Shown: positions 17,730 through 25,847 of the stretch, one piece after another
Position numbering within the stretch: position 1 is the stretch's first letter
Layout of the letters: each line of letters begins with the position of its first letter
Assembly (NCBI GenBank): GCA_019411365.1
Contig: DXQT01000009.1
Coordinates: 22,415-86,414 of the forward strand
Direction: 5' to 3'
DNA: 64,000 nt
Origin: Roseburia sp.
Lineage (GTDB): Bacteria; Bacillota_A; Clostridia; Lachnospirales; Lachnospiraceae
Notes under the pieces: generated by a model
The model's database searches: none
What the model saw: only the letters and a program-made list of their open reading frames with translations
Told to the model about the DNA's origin: nothing
Made by a program: the position numbers and the translations under genes

Positions 17730-18849
17730 CCGTATCCTCCGAGTTCAGCATCTCATGAAAATCATGGATAATGCTTCCGGTATCCATGGTATCCTGATAA
17801 AGATTTTTCCCGATACACCATACATTTCCATTCTGGACTGCTTTAAAATCTGCAAAAAGACTGTTTTTCGCCAGCAGATCATCAATGGAAGCAAGATTGC
17901 CGTCGATCGTGCTGTTATAGACAAGATAGTCCGCATCTTTTGCCTGCGCATAAAATTCTTCCATCTGCATATTGACACTGGAAGCTGCGTTATCTTCCCC
18001 CTTTAAATTCCGGAACACATACTCCCCACCGGCAATGTCTATCATTTTCGGAACATAGTCATTGCTCTTTCGCACACTGACCGTTCCTGCTGTTGTAACA
18101 TAAAAAAATGCGACTGTCTTTCCGGTCGTTTCCACATCGGAAAGTTCCTGTACATACTGTTTCTGTTCCTCAAATGCGCTCACCGCCGCATCCTCATTTC
18201 CGGTCAGCACTCCATAAAGCTTTACCCACTCGGTCCTGCCGAGCGGATCAGACTCATAGCTGGAATGATCGACTAAAACCGGAATGCCAAACGATTCCAG
18301 ATTCTCCTTTACCTCCGGTGAATGTCCGATCATCGTTGACTCAATGGCAAGCCCGCACTCTTTCGAACAGATCAGTTCATAATCAGGTGCATTATACTTT
18401 CCGGCATATACGATCTGTCCGCTCTCCATTGCCGCCTTTGCCTCCGGGATCTCCCATTTTTCCTCAGGCAGTCCGGACAGGCAGATGTGATCCAGTGCAC
18501 CGATACTGCAAAACATATCCATAGCCGCAGAGGCAACCAGATAAATATTGGACACCGGGGCATTTAAGACTGTGATACCCTTCTCTAAATCCTCCGGTAC
18601 CTGTTCCCCTTCGGTATTCAGTAAAAATCTGCTTCCATCCGATATGGAAATAAGTGTAAAACCATTCTCATAATAATCCACTGCAAACTCTGTGGCATAA
18701 TCTAAATCCATGCTCTTTTCATAAGTCAGCTCACTGCTGATCTCATGATCCTCACTCTTCCAGGAGGTCTGGCCGTCTCCACAGCCCGATATCTGGATGC
18801 AGGCAAAAAGCAATATACACCACAGACCGATTTTTTTTATCTGCTTCAT
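17698..18849 (-). CDS. substrate-binding lipoprotein of the corrinoid ABC importer (BtuF-like)
   Basis: Extracellular binding protein of the periplasmic-binding-protein 2 type. The chosen ATG at 18849 overlaps the preceding stop (ATGA) and gives a lipoprotein signal, MKQIKKIGLWCILLFACIQISGC, with the lipobox Cys at residue 23. The frame is open 12 codons further upstream, but those codons are in the previous gene. The mature protein has a central long-helix type organisation with GLAIESTMIGHSPEVKENLE and KTVAFFYVTTAGTV. Ligand choice is inferred from the riboswitch and neighbouring genes. Confidence 0.87.
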   Translation of the reverse strand: MKQIKKIGLWCILLFACIQISGCGDGQTSWKSEDHEISSELTYEKSMDLDYATEFAVDYYENGFTLISISDGSRFLLNTEGEQVPEDLEKGITVLNAPVSNIYLVASAAMDMFCSIGALDHICLSGLPEEKWEIPEAKAAMESGQIVYAGKYNAPDYELICSKECGLAIESTMIGHSPEVKENLESFGIPVLVDHSSYESDPLGRTEWVKLYGVLTGNEDAAVSAFEEQKQYVQELSDVETTGKTVAFFYVTTAGTVSVRKSNDYVPKMIDIAGGEYVFRNLKGEDNAASSVNMQMEEFYAQAKDADYLVYNSTIDGNLASIDDLLAKNSLFADFKAVQNGNVWCIGKNLYQDTMDTGSIIHDFHEMLNSEDTDELTYMYKLK

Positions 18850-19325
18850 TCTTTTTTTCCTTTTCTCTTCCGATGTATCTGCCACGCTGTGATACTTACT
18901 GCAATCACGGCTGCGACGTAGACAACTGCAATCACTTCCATCGGTTTTTTCCCGGCGTTTGCAATGGAAGCACTGTCGAGCAGAATCGTATATTCAATCT
19001 CATGCGGCACGCTCATGGCTGTCGTATCTGCCGTTACCGGCACTTCTTTGTCAAAAGCAGTCACAGGCAGTTCGAAAACAGAATTGCCCTCTGTATTGAC
19101 CGGAAGATAAGTCTCTCCGTCCATCGTCATATAGTCATAATTAGGGCTGCTCCACTCGATCTCGATGACGGCCTTCTCATCCTGCACCTGCAGAATTGCC
19201 GGTGATGTGACAGACGCCCTGCCGCTTCCCCCTGTCAGCTGCACTTCAATCTCATACTCTCCATCCGGGAGATCAACCTGTATTCCTTTTTCCCATACTT
19301 CGGTTCCGTTTCCGTTGCTTTGCAT
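18846..19325 (-). CDS. membrane-anchored beta-rich (NEAT-like) protein, first gene after the riboswitch
   Basis: A 159-residue protein. Residues 15-125 are rich in predicted strands with a pattern seen in cell-surface domains of Firmicutes metal or heme uptake (DGEYEIEVQLTGGSGRAS, EWSSPNYDYM, ADTTAMSVPHEIEYT). I believe this is NEAT-like but cannot prove it. A hydrophobic helix at about 127-148 is followed by a Lys/Arg tail, giving a C-terminal anchor. No signal peptide precedes the domain: the ATG at 19325 is the first standard start after the terminator, and the frame runs open for 25 codons before it without ATG, GTG or TTG. It may use an atypical start or be missing its leader. By position it should hand corrinoid to the ABC importer. 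Confidence 0.7.
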   Translation of the reverse strand: MQSNGNGTEVWEKGIQVDLPDGEYEIEVQLTGGSGRASVTSPAILQVQDEKAVIEIEWSSPNYDYMTMDGETYLPVNTEGNSVFELPVTAFDKEVPVTADTTAMSVPHEIEYTILLDSASIANAGKKPMEVIAVVYVAAVIAVSITAWQIHRKRKGKKE

Positions 19326-19398
19326 TCTGTTTTTCTCTCTTTCCTGTTCGACGGTCTGTTCCAGATGATGTTCTATGGAATCGTTCTGCCTGAATATG

Positions 19399-19430
19399 AA
19401 AAAAGCGTCTCTTTTTCACAAAAGAAACGC
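19399..19430 (-). terminator. intrinsic terminator, expression platform of the cobalamin riboswitch
   Basis: On the minus strand an 11-12 bp stem (19420-19430 with 19405-19416) is followed at once by six T (19399-19404). It lies between the aptamer and the first coding start, as expected for a transcription-terminating OFF switch. Confidence 0.85.
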
Positions 19431-19544
19431 TGCACTCAAATCACAATATAAAAATTTTCCTGTCCTATCTTACAAAAATGATCTAAAAACAGGTCAAATT
19501 TTCTCATCCGTACAGCCAGTTACTCGTGGCGTGGAAACATTTTT

Positions 19545-19741
19545 GTTTCCCGTACAACAATCAGGCAGGTCTCCTGACTTACAGATCATCATGCATTGCC
19601 CTCTTCCCGGCTGCCCAGTGAGTTTTTGGCATGCACTCCCTAAATACAGTGACGAGTTCGTACAGGATTCGCACCTGTTTCCCTTTTCACCAGATCCGGC
19701 AGAGTGAGGTCACCCTGCCTATCTGACACCTGTTTGTTTCA
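19545..19741 (-). ncRNA. cobalamin riboswitch (aptamer)
   Basis: Read on the minus strand, the conserved elements occur in order: AGGTG near 19730, AAAAGGGAAACAGGTGCGAA with TCCTG (about 19660-19690), GGGAGTGCATGCC, CACTGGGCAGCCGGGAAG, and the B12 box AAGTCAGGAGACCTGCC at 19564-19580. AGGCAGG near the 5' end pairs with CCTGCCT at the 3' end (P1). It controls the roughly 19-kb corrinoid operon, so the genes should be switched off when adenosylcobalamin is plentiful. Confidence 0.96.
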
Positions 19742-19758
19742 TTATCAAGTTCGTTTGA

Positions 19759-19787
19759 ACTATAACATATGCTTTTAAAAATATCAA
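19759..19787 (-). promoter_or_regulatory. promoter of the corrinoid operon
   Basis: On the minus strand TTGATA (19782-19787), a 17-bp spacer and TATAGT (19759-19764) lie just upstream of the riboswitch and downstream of the LysR gene. Spacing and position fit a housekeeping-sigma promoter. Confidence 0.75.
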
Positions 19788-19802
19788 TCGTTTTCCAAAA
19801 AC

Positions 19803-20708
19803 CTATTCAACACTGGCAAAACTATTCGCAGCGATCATCTTTTTCAATTGTGTGGCAGCCTCCTTAAATGGGTGCTTGCTGTCATAGATCAGACAGATAT
19901 TCCGGGACGGTATCTTCTCACACAGGGGTATCTCTGACACCTCTCCCCTGTCAATCGCATCCTTTGCCATCGGTTTTGGTATAAAAGCCAGCCCCAGTCC
20001 GCTTCTTACCAGTGGAAGGATCTGATCCGCCGTTGCAGTCTCTGTATCCGGCTCAAAGTCCAGACCATAAGAAGCAAATAACTGCCTGTAAAACTGAAAG
20101 GTCACCGTCTCCTTTCCAAGACAGATGAGCGGATATTGCATAATCTCCTCAAATGTTGTTTGCTTTCCTGCCAGATGCCCGAACTCTGTTCCACCGATCA
20201 GTATTTCCTGATATGGATGAAGCATTGTCATGTGGAGCGGTGCATCCGCTTTTACAGGTGTGGAAACGACTGCAAAATCAACCGTTCCCCTTCTCACCGC
20301 TTCCACCGCCTGCGGTGTGGAATGATTGTAGATCTTCAGCCGGATTCCCGGGTATGTATTGTGAAACTCTTTTAACTTATCCAGAAGGAACAAATTTAAC
20401 GCGGTCTCACTGGCTCCGATTGCAATACTCCCATGGGACAGTCCCACACATTCTGCCAGTTCCTCCTCTGCCGTAAAAAGCTGTTCCATGGCCGCTGCTA
20501 CATGTGTATACAGCTTTTCCCCTTCCGTAGTCAGAAAAACTCCACGGTTCGTCCGCACCAGAAGCGTACAATGAAGCTGCTGTTCCAGACAGTTCATTGC
20601 CCTTGTCACATTCGGCTGGCTGTTTCCCAACACCCTTGCAGCCCTCGTAAAATTATTGTATTTCGCAACGTAATAAAAAATTTTATAATACTCAAAATTC
20701 ACATCCAT
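19803..20708 (-). CDS. LysR-family transcriptional regulator
   Basis: A 301-residue LTTR. The N-terminal winged helix is YYKIFYYVAKYNNFTRAARVLGNSQPNVTRAMNCLE (residues 7-42), followed by the usual linker helix and a two-lobed effector domain (IAIGASETALNLFLLDKLKEF and onward). The gene is divergent from a gene of unknown function and a ThrE-like exporter (20824-22912), with a 115-bp shared intergenic region. By the family's habit it probably controls those two genes. The effector is unknown; an amino acid is a reasonable guess given the exporter. Confidence 0.92.
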   Translation of the reverse strand: MDVNFEYYKIFYYVAKYNNFTRAARVLGNSQPNVTRAMNCLEQQLHCTLLVRTNRGVFLTTEGEKLYTHVAAAMEQLFTAEEELAECVGLSHGSIAIGASETALNLFLLDKLKEFHNTYPGIRLKIYNHSTPQAVEAVRRGTVDFAVVSTPVKADAPLHMTMLHPYQEILIGGTEFGHLAGKQTTFEEIMQYPLICLGKETVTFQFYRQLFASYGLDFEPDTETATADQILPLVRSGLGLAFIPKPMAKDAIDRGEVSEIPLCEKIPSRNICLIYDSKHPFKEAATQLKKMIAANSFASVE

Positions 20709-20760
20709 AGCTCGCCCTCAATCATATCAAATTATTATTTCTGCTATATCAATTATAGCT

Positions 20761-20789
20761 TTCACATATTTCTATTTCAATAGTATAAT
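20761..20789 (+). promoter_or_regulatory. promoter for the 20824-22912 pair
   Basis: TTCACA at 20761-20766, a 17-bp spacer and a consensus TATAAT at 20784-20789, 35 bases before the ATG at 20824. The divergent LysR gene starts 52 bases upstream, so a LysR operator should overlap or flank this promoter. Confidence 0.6.
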
Positions 20790-20823
20790 TTTAGCGAAAA
20801 AAAGAAAAGGAAGCGATTCATTT

Positions 20824-21585
20824 ATGGCAGAAAAAACAATTTTTCCACGTGAAGAAAAAGCAGATGTTTTATTCAACAAAATATTAAATGATCCATGGGC
20901 ATGTGAAAAACTCCAGGGGACTTTCTGCAATTCCCTGTTTTGCAATGAGGATAACAATTTTCCATTATCTCCCGCTGAATTTTCCCAGGCACTTTTTAAT
21001 GCTTATCACAACAGAGATCTGTCAGCTTTTCTTATGGCAATCTGTCAAAATACATTATTCGATCTGCTCCGGAATTCATTTCTGATTCCGTACCGTTTTA
21101 ACGCAGACGGCAGAACGAATCCGATTATCATGACTGACGAATCGGGCAATTTACTGCCCGGATATAAAACAACCGTACATGAAAAAGATTACCAGCATTT
21201 TTATGATGTCTACTGTGATCTTGACAATAAGAAAAATATTTATTTTGCACAGGCCTACCGTTACCGCCATGCCTATGCTTCTGAAAAAATGGATATGGAA
21301 CAGCAGATTCTGGAAAAAAATACCGGTGTACTGATCATCCGCGAGCTGCCCGACACTGTCAAGCTGAAAGAGACAGAGGCAGAAGCTTATTCTGCTGTCT
21401 GGGATCTTATGATCAAACTGGAGAAAAGTCTTCCTATGGCGTACATTTTCTATGGGCAGGATTCTCTGGTAGAGGAAAACACCCGCTATGATGAGATTGG
21501 TATTTTTCTACCGGATTCGCTGTTTTTGAAGAATCTGGAACGACATGTAAAAAAAGCAGAGGCGATCATTTATGCAGAAGAATAA
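20824..21585 (+). CDS. protein of unknown function, coupled to a ThrE-like exporter
   Basis: A 253-residue soluble protein that I do not recognise. It has no signal peptide or membrane helix. Cys residues cluster early (CNSLFCNEDN, about residues 38-47). Mixed alpha/beta content is suggested by VLIIRELPDTVKLKE and MAYIFYGQDSL, and the C-terminal 100 residues resemble SseB-like or other small alpha/beta domains only loosely. GGAAGCG precedes the ATG. Its last 14 bases overlap the start of the ThrE-like gene, so both are translated together, probably under the divergent LysR regulator. Confidence 0.8.
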   Translation: MAEKTIFPREEKADVLFNKILNDPWACEKLQGTFCNSLFCNEDNNFPLSPAEFSQALFNAYHNRDLSAFLMAICQNTLFDLLRNSFLIPYRFNADGRTNPIIMTDESGNLLPGYKTTVHEKDYQHFYDVYCDLDNKKNIYFAQAYRYRHAYASEKMDMEQQILEKNTGVLIIRELPDTVKLKETEAEAYSAVWDLMIKLEKSLPMAYIFYGQDSLVEENTRYDEIGIFLPDSLFLKNLERHVKKAEAIIYAEE

Positions 21586-22912
21586 TTATATGGATATCAT
21601 GGAAAAAAATCATATGGAAATCCCCTGGCACGATTACACGGAAAACGACAGCAATGTTCTGATCAATAAAGCAGGGCTGATTGAGAAGGCTTCTGTTATC
21701 GGAAGAGTCGGATTGATCATGCTCTCCTGTGGAACCGGAGCATGGCGTGTCCGCACTTCCATGAACCGTCTTGCAAAGGAATTGGGTGTCACCTGCACCG
21801 TGGATGTCGGACTTATGTCCATCGAATTTAACTGTTTTGACGGAAAAGAATGTGTCTCACAATCCTTAAGCATTGCCAATACAGGTGTCAATACCTCAAA
21901 GCTTTACCGTATGGAACAGTTTGTTGACAATTTTCCAAAACAGGAAGCCCATCTGACAGGTGAAGAGATTCACAGACGTCTGGATGAAATCGAGTCTATT
22001 CACACACTCTACTCCCCTGCCAAACTTGGTCTCGCCGCTGCACTCGCATGTTGTGCTTTCACGTTCCTGCTGGGTGGTGGTCCGATTGAAATGGTTCTCG
22101 CCTTTATCGCAGCCGGTATTGGAAATGTGATCCGCACCAAACTGATCAAACACCATTATACGTTATTTTTAAATATTGCAGTATCAATCTCTGCCGCCTG
22201 TCTGACTTATACCGTATGTCTGCATCTGGCAGAAATGTTATTCCATATTCCGTCCTTCCACGAGGCAGGATATATCTGTTCCATGCTGTTTATCATACCA
22301 GGATTTCCATTCATCACAAGTGGAATCGACCTTGCCAAGCTTGATTTGAGATCCGGACTGGAACGCCTCACTTATTCCGTGATCATCGTGCTGGTCGCTA
22401 CCATGTTTGCATGGATCATGGCATTGCTCTTAAAATTGCAGCCACAGGATTTTTCCTCATTATCCATCGATCCTGTCCTTCATCTGTTACTGCGGTTGAT
22501 CACAAGTTTTTGCGGTGTATTCGGATTCTCTATTATGTTCAACAGTTCGATCCCGATGGCAGCCACGGCTGCCTTTATCGGTGCCATCGCAAATACATTG
22601 CGTCTGGAACTGGTCAACTTTACGGCTACACCTGCCGCTGTCGCCGCTTTTATAGGCGCATTAACCGCCGGACTTCTGGCTTCCATCATAAAAAAATGGA
22701 ACGGTTATCCACGTATTTCACTAACCGTTCCATCCATTGTTATTATGGTTCCAGGACTTTACCTTTATCGTGCAATTTATAATTTCGGGATCATGTCACT
22801 GACAGAAGCTGTCTCCTGGTTTGCTGCTGCGATCATGATCATCATTGCGCTTCCGCTTGGTCTGATTTTTGCAAGAATCCTGACAGACCGCACGTTCCGC
22901 TATTGCACCTGA
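21572..22912 (+). CDS. ThrE-family threonine/serine exporter-like membrane protein
   Basis: A 446-residue protein that fuses both ThrE halves. Residues 25-140 form the cytosolic DUF1212-type start (KASVIGRVGLIMLSCGTGAWRVRTSMNRLAKELGV), and ten or so membrane helices follow from residue 148 to the end. The second half (from about 300) corresponds to the ThrB-like DUF3815 segment. The family exports small amino acids such as threonine and serine, or dicarboxylates in some members. The start at 21572 overlaps the previous gene by 14 bases. A start four codons beyond at MDIMEKN is also possible. Confidence 0.88.
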   Translation: MQKNNYMDIMEKNHMEIPWHDYTENDSNVLINKAGLIEKASVIGRVGLIMLSCGTGAWRVRTSMNRLAKELGVTCTVDVGLMSIEFNCFDGKECVSQSLSIANTGVNTSKLYRMEQFVDNFPKQEAHLTGEEIHRRLDEIESIHTLYSPAKLGLAAALACCAFTFLLGGGPIEMVLAFIAAGIGNVIRTKLIKHHYTLFLNIAVSISAACLTYTVCLHLAEMLFHIPSFHEAGYICSMLFIIPGFPFITSGIDLAKLDLRSGLERLTYSVIIVLVATMFAWIMALLLKLQPQDFSSLSIDPVLHLLLRLITSFCGVFGFSIMFNSSIPMAATAAFIGAIANTLRLELVNFTATPAAVAAFIGALTAGLLASIIKKWNGYPRISLTVPSIVIMVPGLYLYRAIYNFGIMSLTEAVSWFAAAIMIIIALPLGLIFARILTDRTFRYCT

Positions 22913-22931
22913 TGTAAATTTTTTCTTTCCA

Positions 22932-23210
22932 TTAACAAACTTTTTCTAAGATCTCATTTAAGGCATTGCCACTGCTGGAATGACTTCTTACCACTTCGGC
23001 TTTGCTGCGCTCCGCCTCCGCTACCGCACATTTTACCATCTTGTGGGAAACTGTATTGGTAAACAGGATAATCAGATCCGGTGACCCAATCTGGCTGCTT
23101 AACTTTGCCGGCATCTGGGTAAATACTTTTGCCTTACATTTATGCTCCTTACAAATCTTTTTATACTGACACACCATACGGTCATGTCCTCCAATAATGA
23201 CTACGCTCAT
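22932..23210 (-). CDS. DUF2325 protein
   Basis: A 92-residue alpha/beta protein starting with SVVIIGGHDRMVCQYKKIC, typical of DUF2325, and continuing with DLIILFTNTVSHKMVKCAVAEAE and RSHSSSGNAL. Members are small cytosolic proteins often found near metal or redox genes; the function is unknown. It lies 31 bases after the flavodoxin gene on the same strand and converges with the ThrE-like gene 19 bases away. Confidence 0.85.
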   Translation of the reverse strand: MSVVIIGGHDRMVCQYKKICKEHKCKAKVFTQMPAKLSSQIGSPDLIILFTNTVSHKMVKCAVAEAERSKAEVVRSHSSSGNALNEILEKVC

Positions 23211-23241
23211 AAATTATCCTTTCGTTATAATGCTTACCTTA

Positions 23242-23673
23242 TTATAATGCTGCGAGCTGTTTTCCAAGGTCTTTACATGCATCTAAGGCAGCATCGTCCG
23301 GTGCTTCCTGACAGATCACGCCCTCTCCGTTCACAACGGTTGCTCCGGCTGCTGTCATACGGTCTACCCAGTCACGCATCCACTGTCCATCGCCCCATCC
23401 ATAAGAGCCAAACAAAGCGATTGTCTTACCTGCTGCAAATCCTTCCACATCGCATACAAATGGTTCCATCTCGCCTTCTTCGAGCACTTCTGCTCCCATT
23501 GCAGGACAGCCCATTGCGAAACCTTTTGCAGCTTTTAAATCATCTAAGGATGCACTTGCAACATCAACAACCACTGCTTCTTTTCCTGCTGCCGTTACAC
23601 CCTCTGCAACTGCGTTTGCCATACTCTCTGTGTTTCCTGACTGTGACCAGAATACGATTGTTACTTTATCCAT
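23242..23673 (-). CDS. flavodoxin
   Basis: Short-chain FMN electron carrier of 143 residues. The phosphate-binding loop is SQSGNTESMA near residues 9-18, followed by the FMN-stacking loops around GCPAMGAEVLEEGEMEPF and ALFGSYGWGDGQWM, as in clostridial flavodoxins. The ATG at 23673 is preceded by GGAGGAAAG; an open extension of five codons upstream lacks this. Flavodoxins replace ferredoxin under iron limitation. The GTTAG-N6-CTAAC palindrome upstream at 23757, also present at the Feo operon, fits metal control. Confidence 0.95.
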   Translation of the reverse strand: MDKVTIVFWSQSGNTESMANAVAEGVTAAGKEAVVVDVASASLDDLKAAKGFAMGCPAMGAEVLEEGEMEPFVCDVEGFAAGKTIALFGSYGWGDGQWMRDWVDRMTAAGATVVNGEGVICQEAPDDAALDACKDLGKQLAAL

Positions 23674-23756
23674 GATTCTTTCCTCCATACTATCTGCAGT
23701 TTTATGTTTTTATTTTTTCACATTCCTGCATTTTCTATTCTTTATCAGTTTATGAA

Positions 23757-23772
23757 GTTAGTACACGCTAAC
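23757..23772. promoter_or_regulatory. GTTAG-N6-CTAAC operator upstream of flavodoxin
   Basis: GTTAG TACACG CTAAC, a perfect 5-bp inverted repeat with a 6-bp spacer, 84 bases upstream of the flavodoxin ATG and just after the DUF3793 stop. The same motif occurs at 24398 and 43792, with a near match at 43182. Confidence 0.65.
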
Positions 23773-23785
23773 CTATAAATAAAAA

Positions 23786-24376
23786 TTAAGCATAACAGGC
23801 AGCCATCTCGCTCACACTGCGTCCACTTGCAAGCAGCTGTATCAAAACTTTTCTTGCCTCTTCATATCTGTTAAACAAAGCCTTCTTCTCCTCTACATGT
23901 CCGTACACTTTCCAGTAGCCGGCATACAGATAATTGTGACCTTTGTTCTCAATGAATCCCTCCACATCTTCCACAGGATAACCGAGCAATAATCCCATCT
24001 CATGTGGAAATTCTGCAATCTGCTCCATACAGTCTGCATAGCGTTTCTGAAAACGGCTTAAAACATCGCTTAAATCCAGGCTTTCGTATCCAAAATTCTT
24101 CATCGACTGACAGACTCTATCCTGCATCAGGTACGCTTTCAACACATCCTCGCGGTACACTAAAAAGGTTGCTTTATCTTCGCTTTCCAACAGCAGATAA
24201 TAGGAAATACCGGAACGTTCCAACACCTGTTTCATCTGTGGTGCAAGTTTTTTCTCCACATTCAGCAAATTAGAAACCTTCATGCCGGAGATCATCGGTG
24301 CACACTGTACGACCAGATGTGTCTCAATTCTTTCTCTGTCTAATCTTGTGATCATCTCATATACTTCCTGACTCAC
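23786..24376 (-). CDS. DUF3793 protein
   Basis: A 196-residue soluble protein of the DUF3793 family. Recognisable parts are HLVVQCAPMISGMKVSNLL near the N terminus, FLVYREDVL in the middle, and FPHEMGLLLGYPVEDVEGFIENKG followed by YAGYWKVYG. Family function is unknown. Members commonly neighbour flavodoxin and Feo genes in Clostridia. The C terminus (GRSVSEMAACYA) is typical. An operator-like palindrome lies 22 bases upstream of the ATG, so this gene and the next two probably respond to metal supply. Confidence 0.87.
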   Translation of the reverse strand: MSQEVYEMITRLDRERIETHLVVQCAPMISGMKVSNLLNVEKKLAPQMKQVLERSGISYYLLLESEDKATFLVYREDVLKAYLMQDRVCQSMKNFGYESLDLSDVLSRFQKRYADCMEQIAEFPHEMGLLLGYPVEDVEGFIENKGHNYLYAGYWKVYGHVEEKKALFNRYEEARKVLIQLLASGRSVSEMAACYA

Positions 24377-24397
24377 TTTGCTCTCCTTTGCTTTTCG

Positions 24398-24413
24398 GTT
24401 AGTTATATCTAAC
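24398..24413. promoter_or_regulatory. GTTAG-N6-CTAAC operator upstream of the DUF3793 gene
   Basis: GTTAG TTATAT CTAAC, an inverted repeat with the same half-sites and spacer as the sites at 23757 and 43792. It lies 22 bases upstream of the DUF3793 ATG, where a repressor would block initiation. Confidence 0.65.
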
Positions 24414-24432
24414 TTATAGGCATATATTACAC

Positions 24433-24475
24433 AAAAAAAGAAAACGTGTCAACACTGTTATTGAAACGTTTTCTC
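24433..24475 (-). terminator. terminator after the MATE gene
   Basis: On the minus strand GAGAAAACGT (24466-24475) pairs with ACGTTTTC (24440-24447) and is followed by seven T (24433-24439). It separates the MATE gene from the DUF3793 operon. Confidence 0.75.
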
Positions 24476-24484
24476 GTTAAGCTT

Positions 24485-25831
24485 CTATCTCAATTCCTTC
24501 CTGCACAAAAATGCGCAGATCAAAACAAAAATACAGCAGACCACCCATGTGACCGGTTCGCAAAGGCACACTGCAAAATACCCATATGCCGGCACGACCC
24601 AGATAGCAAAAATCACCTTTCCTATCAATTCCAGACTGCTGCACACAAGCGGCATCATCAAATGATTCATTCCCTGCAGCATATTTCTCAAAATAATAAT
24701 CACTGCCATCGTAGGAATCAACGGGAAACTGATCCTGAGATATAATGCAGTATTATAAATAACATCCGCATTACTGCTTCCTGTTACCAGTCTGACGGCA
24801 TCTTCCACGAAGAAAGTCACAAAAACCATGGAAAAAATCCACCAGACCGCAAAAAGAAAGAATGCTGACCATACTCCTTTTTTGATTCTGTTTCGATTTC
24901 CGCCACCCATGTTCTGGCTCGTATAAGTTGCAACACTCGTTCCAAGCGCAAGTCCCGGCGTATGGAAAAGTTCCGCCAGCCTTCTTGCGCCTACCTGCGC
25001 CGTAATATACAGGTTTCCGAGTGCGTTAATACTACCCTGTAAAATAACACTTCCAATATTATAAATTGCACTCATCAAAGCCATGCTAAACCCCGCGACA
25101 ACCATTTCAAGCACAAATTTTTTCTCCACCTGATAATCTTTTCCTTTAAAATGAAGCAGTGGATAATTGCGCCAGATAAGTATGAATGCCAGAAATGCAC
25201 TTACCCCCTGTGATAAAACCGTTGCAAACGCTGCACCTCCGATTCCCATCGCCAGTGGTGCCATAAACGCATAATCCAATGAAATATTCAAAACGCTGCT
25301 GAACAGCAAAAACAAAAGGGGTGTCATACTGTTTCCAACCGCCTGAAGCATAGCTGCTTCCATATTATACGCCATCGTAAATGGTATTCCGATCAGTATG
25401 ATCGTAAGATATTCCATCGCACCTGCCATCGTCTCTTCCGGAACCTGCAAAAGGATCAGCAGCGGTTCTTTACACAACAGAAAAATGGACATTAATACAA
25501 TGGATACCGACATGGAAATTGTTACCATCCAGCAGGAGACATGCTTCATTTTTTGCTCATCCCCTGCTCCAAAGCTGCGGCTTAAAGACAACGCCAGTCC
25601 ATTGTTCATTCCAAATGCAAAATTCGTGATAAGTCCATATAGCGCCGAAACTGCTCCAATCTGTGCGAGTGCGTGATCTCCCAGAACATGTCCGGCAATT
25701 GCAGTATCCGCCAGATTATAAAACTGCTGTAGCAGATTTCCAAAAAACAGTGGCAGCGCAAATTTTAATACAAGCCGGAACGGATTTCCCCTTGTCATAT
25801 CCAGCACACGGCTTTTTTCATTTGTTTCCAT
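24485..25831 (-). CDS. MATE-family multidrug/solute exporter
   Basis: A 448-residue protein with about 12 membrane helices in two homologous halves. The N-terminal half has FALPLFFGNLLQQFYNLADTAIAGHVLG and SLSRSFGAGDEQKMKHV, and the second half has ALGTSVATYTSQNMGGGNRNRIKKGV, all classical MATE blocks. It belongs to the DinF/NorM-like branch common in Lachnospiraceae and exchanges cations for organic solutes at the cytoplasmic membrane. It stands between the gene at 25848, 16 bases upstream, and a strong terminator, so the two may share a transcript. Substrate unknown. Confidence 0.93.
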   Translation of the reverse strand: METNEKSRVLDMTRGNPFRLVLKFALPLFFGNLLQQFYNLADTAIAGHVLGDHALAQIGAVSALYGLITNFAFGMNNGLALSLSRSFGAGDEQKMKHVSCWMVTISMSVSIVLMSIFLLCKEPLLILLQVPEETMAGAMEYLTIILIGIPFTMAYNMEAAMLQAVGNSMTPLLFLLFSSVLNISLDYAFMAPLAMGIGGAAFATVLSQGVSAFLAFILIWRNYPLLHFKGKDYQVEKKFVLEMVVAGFSMALMSAIYNIGSVILQGSINALGNLYITAQVGARRLAELFHTPGLALGTSVATYTSQNMGGGNRNRIKKGVWSAFFLFAVWWIFSMVFVTFFVEDAVRLVTGSSNADVIYNTALYLRISFPLIPTMAVIIILRNMLQGMNHLMMPLVCSSLELIGKVIFAIWVVPAYGYFAVCLCEPVTWVVCCIFVLICAFLCRKELR

Positions 25832-25847
25832 CGTAATCCCCGCTCCT

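Noticed and set aside
19660..19700. tRNA-like segment (GGATTCGCACC) near 19670
   Set aside because: It is part of the cobalamin riboswitch core; no cloverleaf or acceptor end can be drawn.
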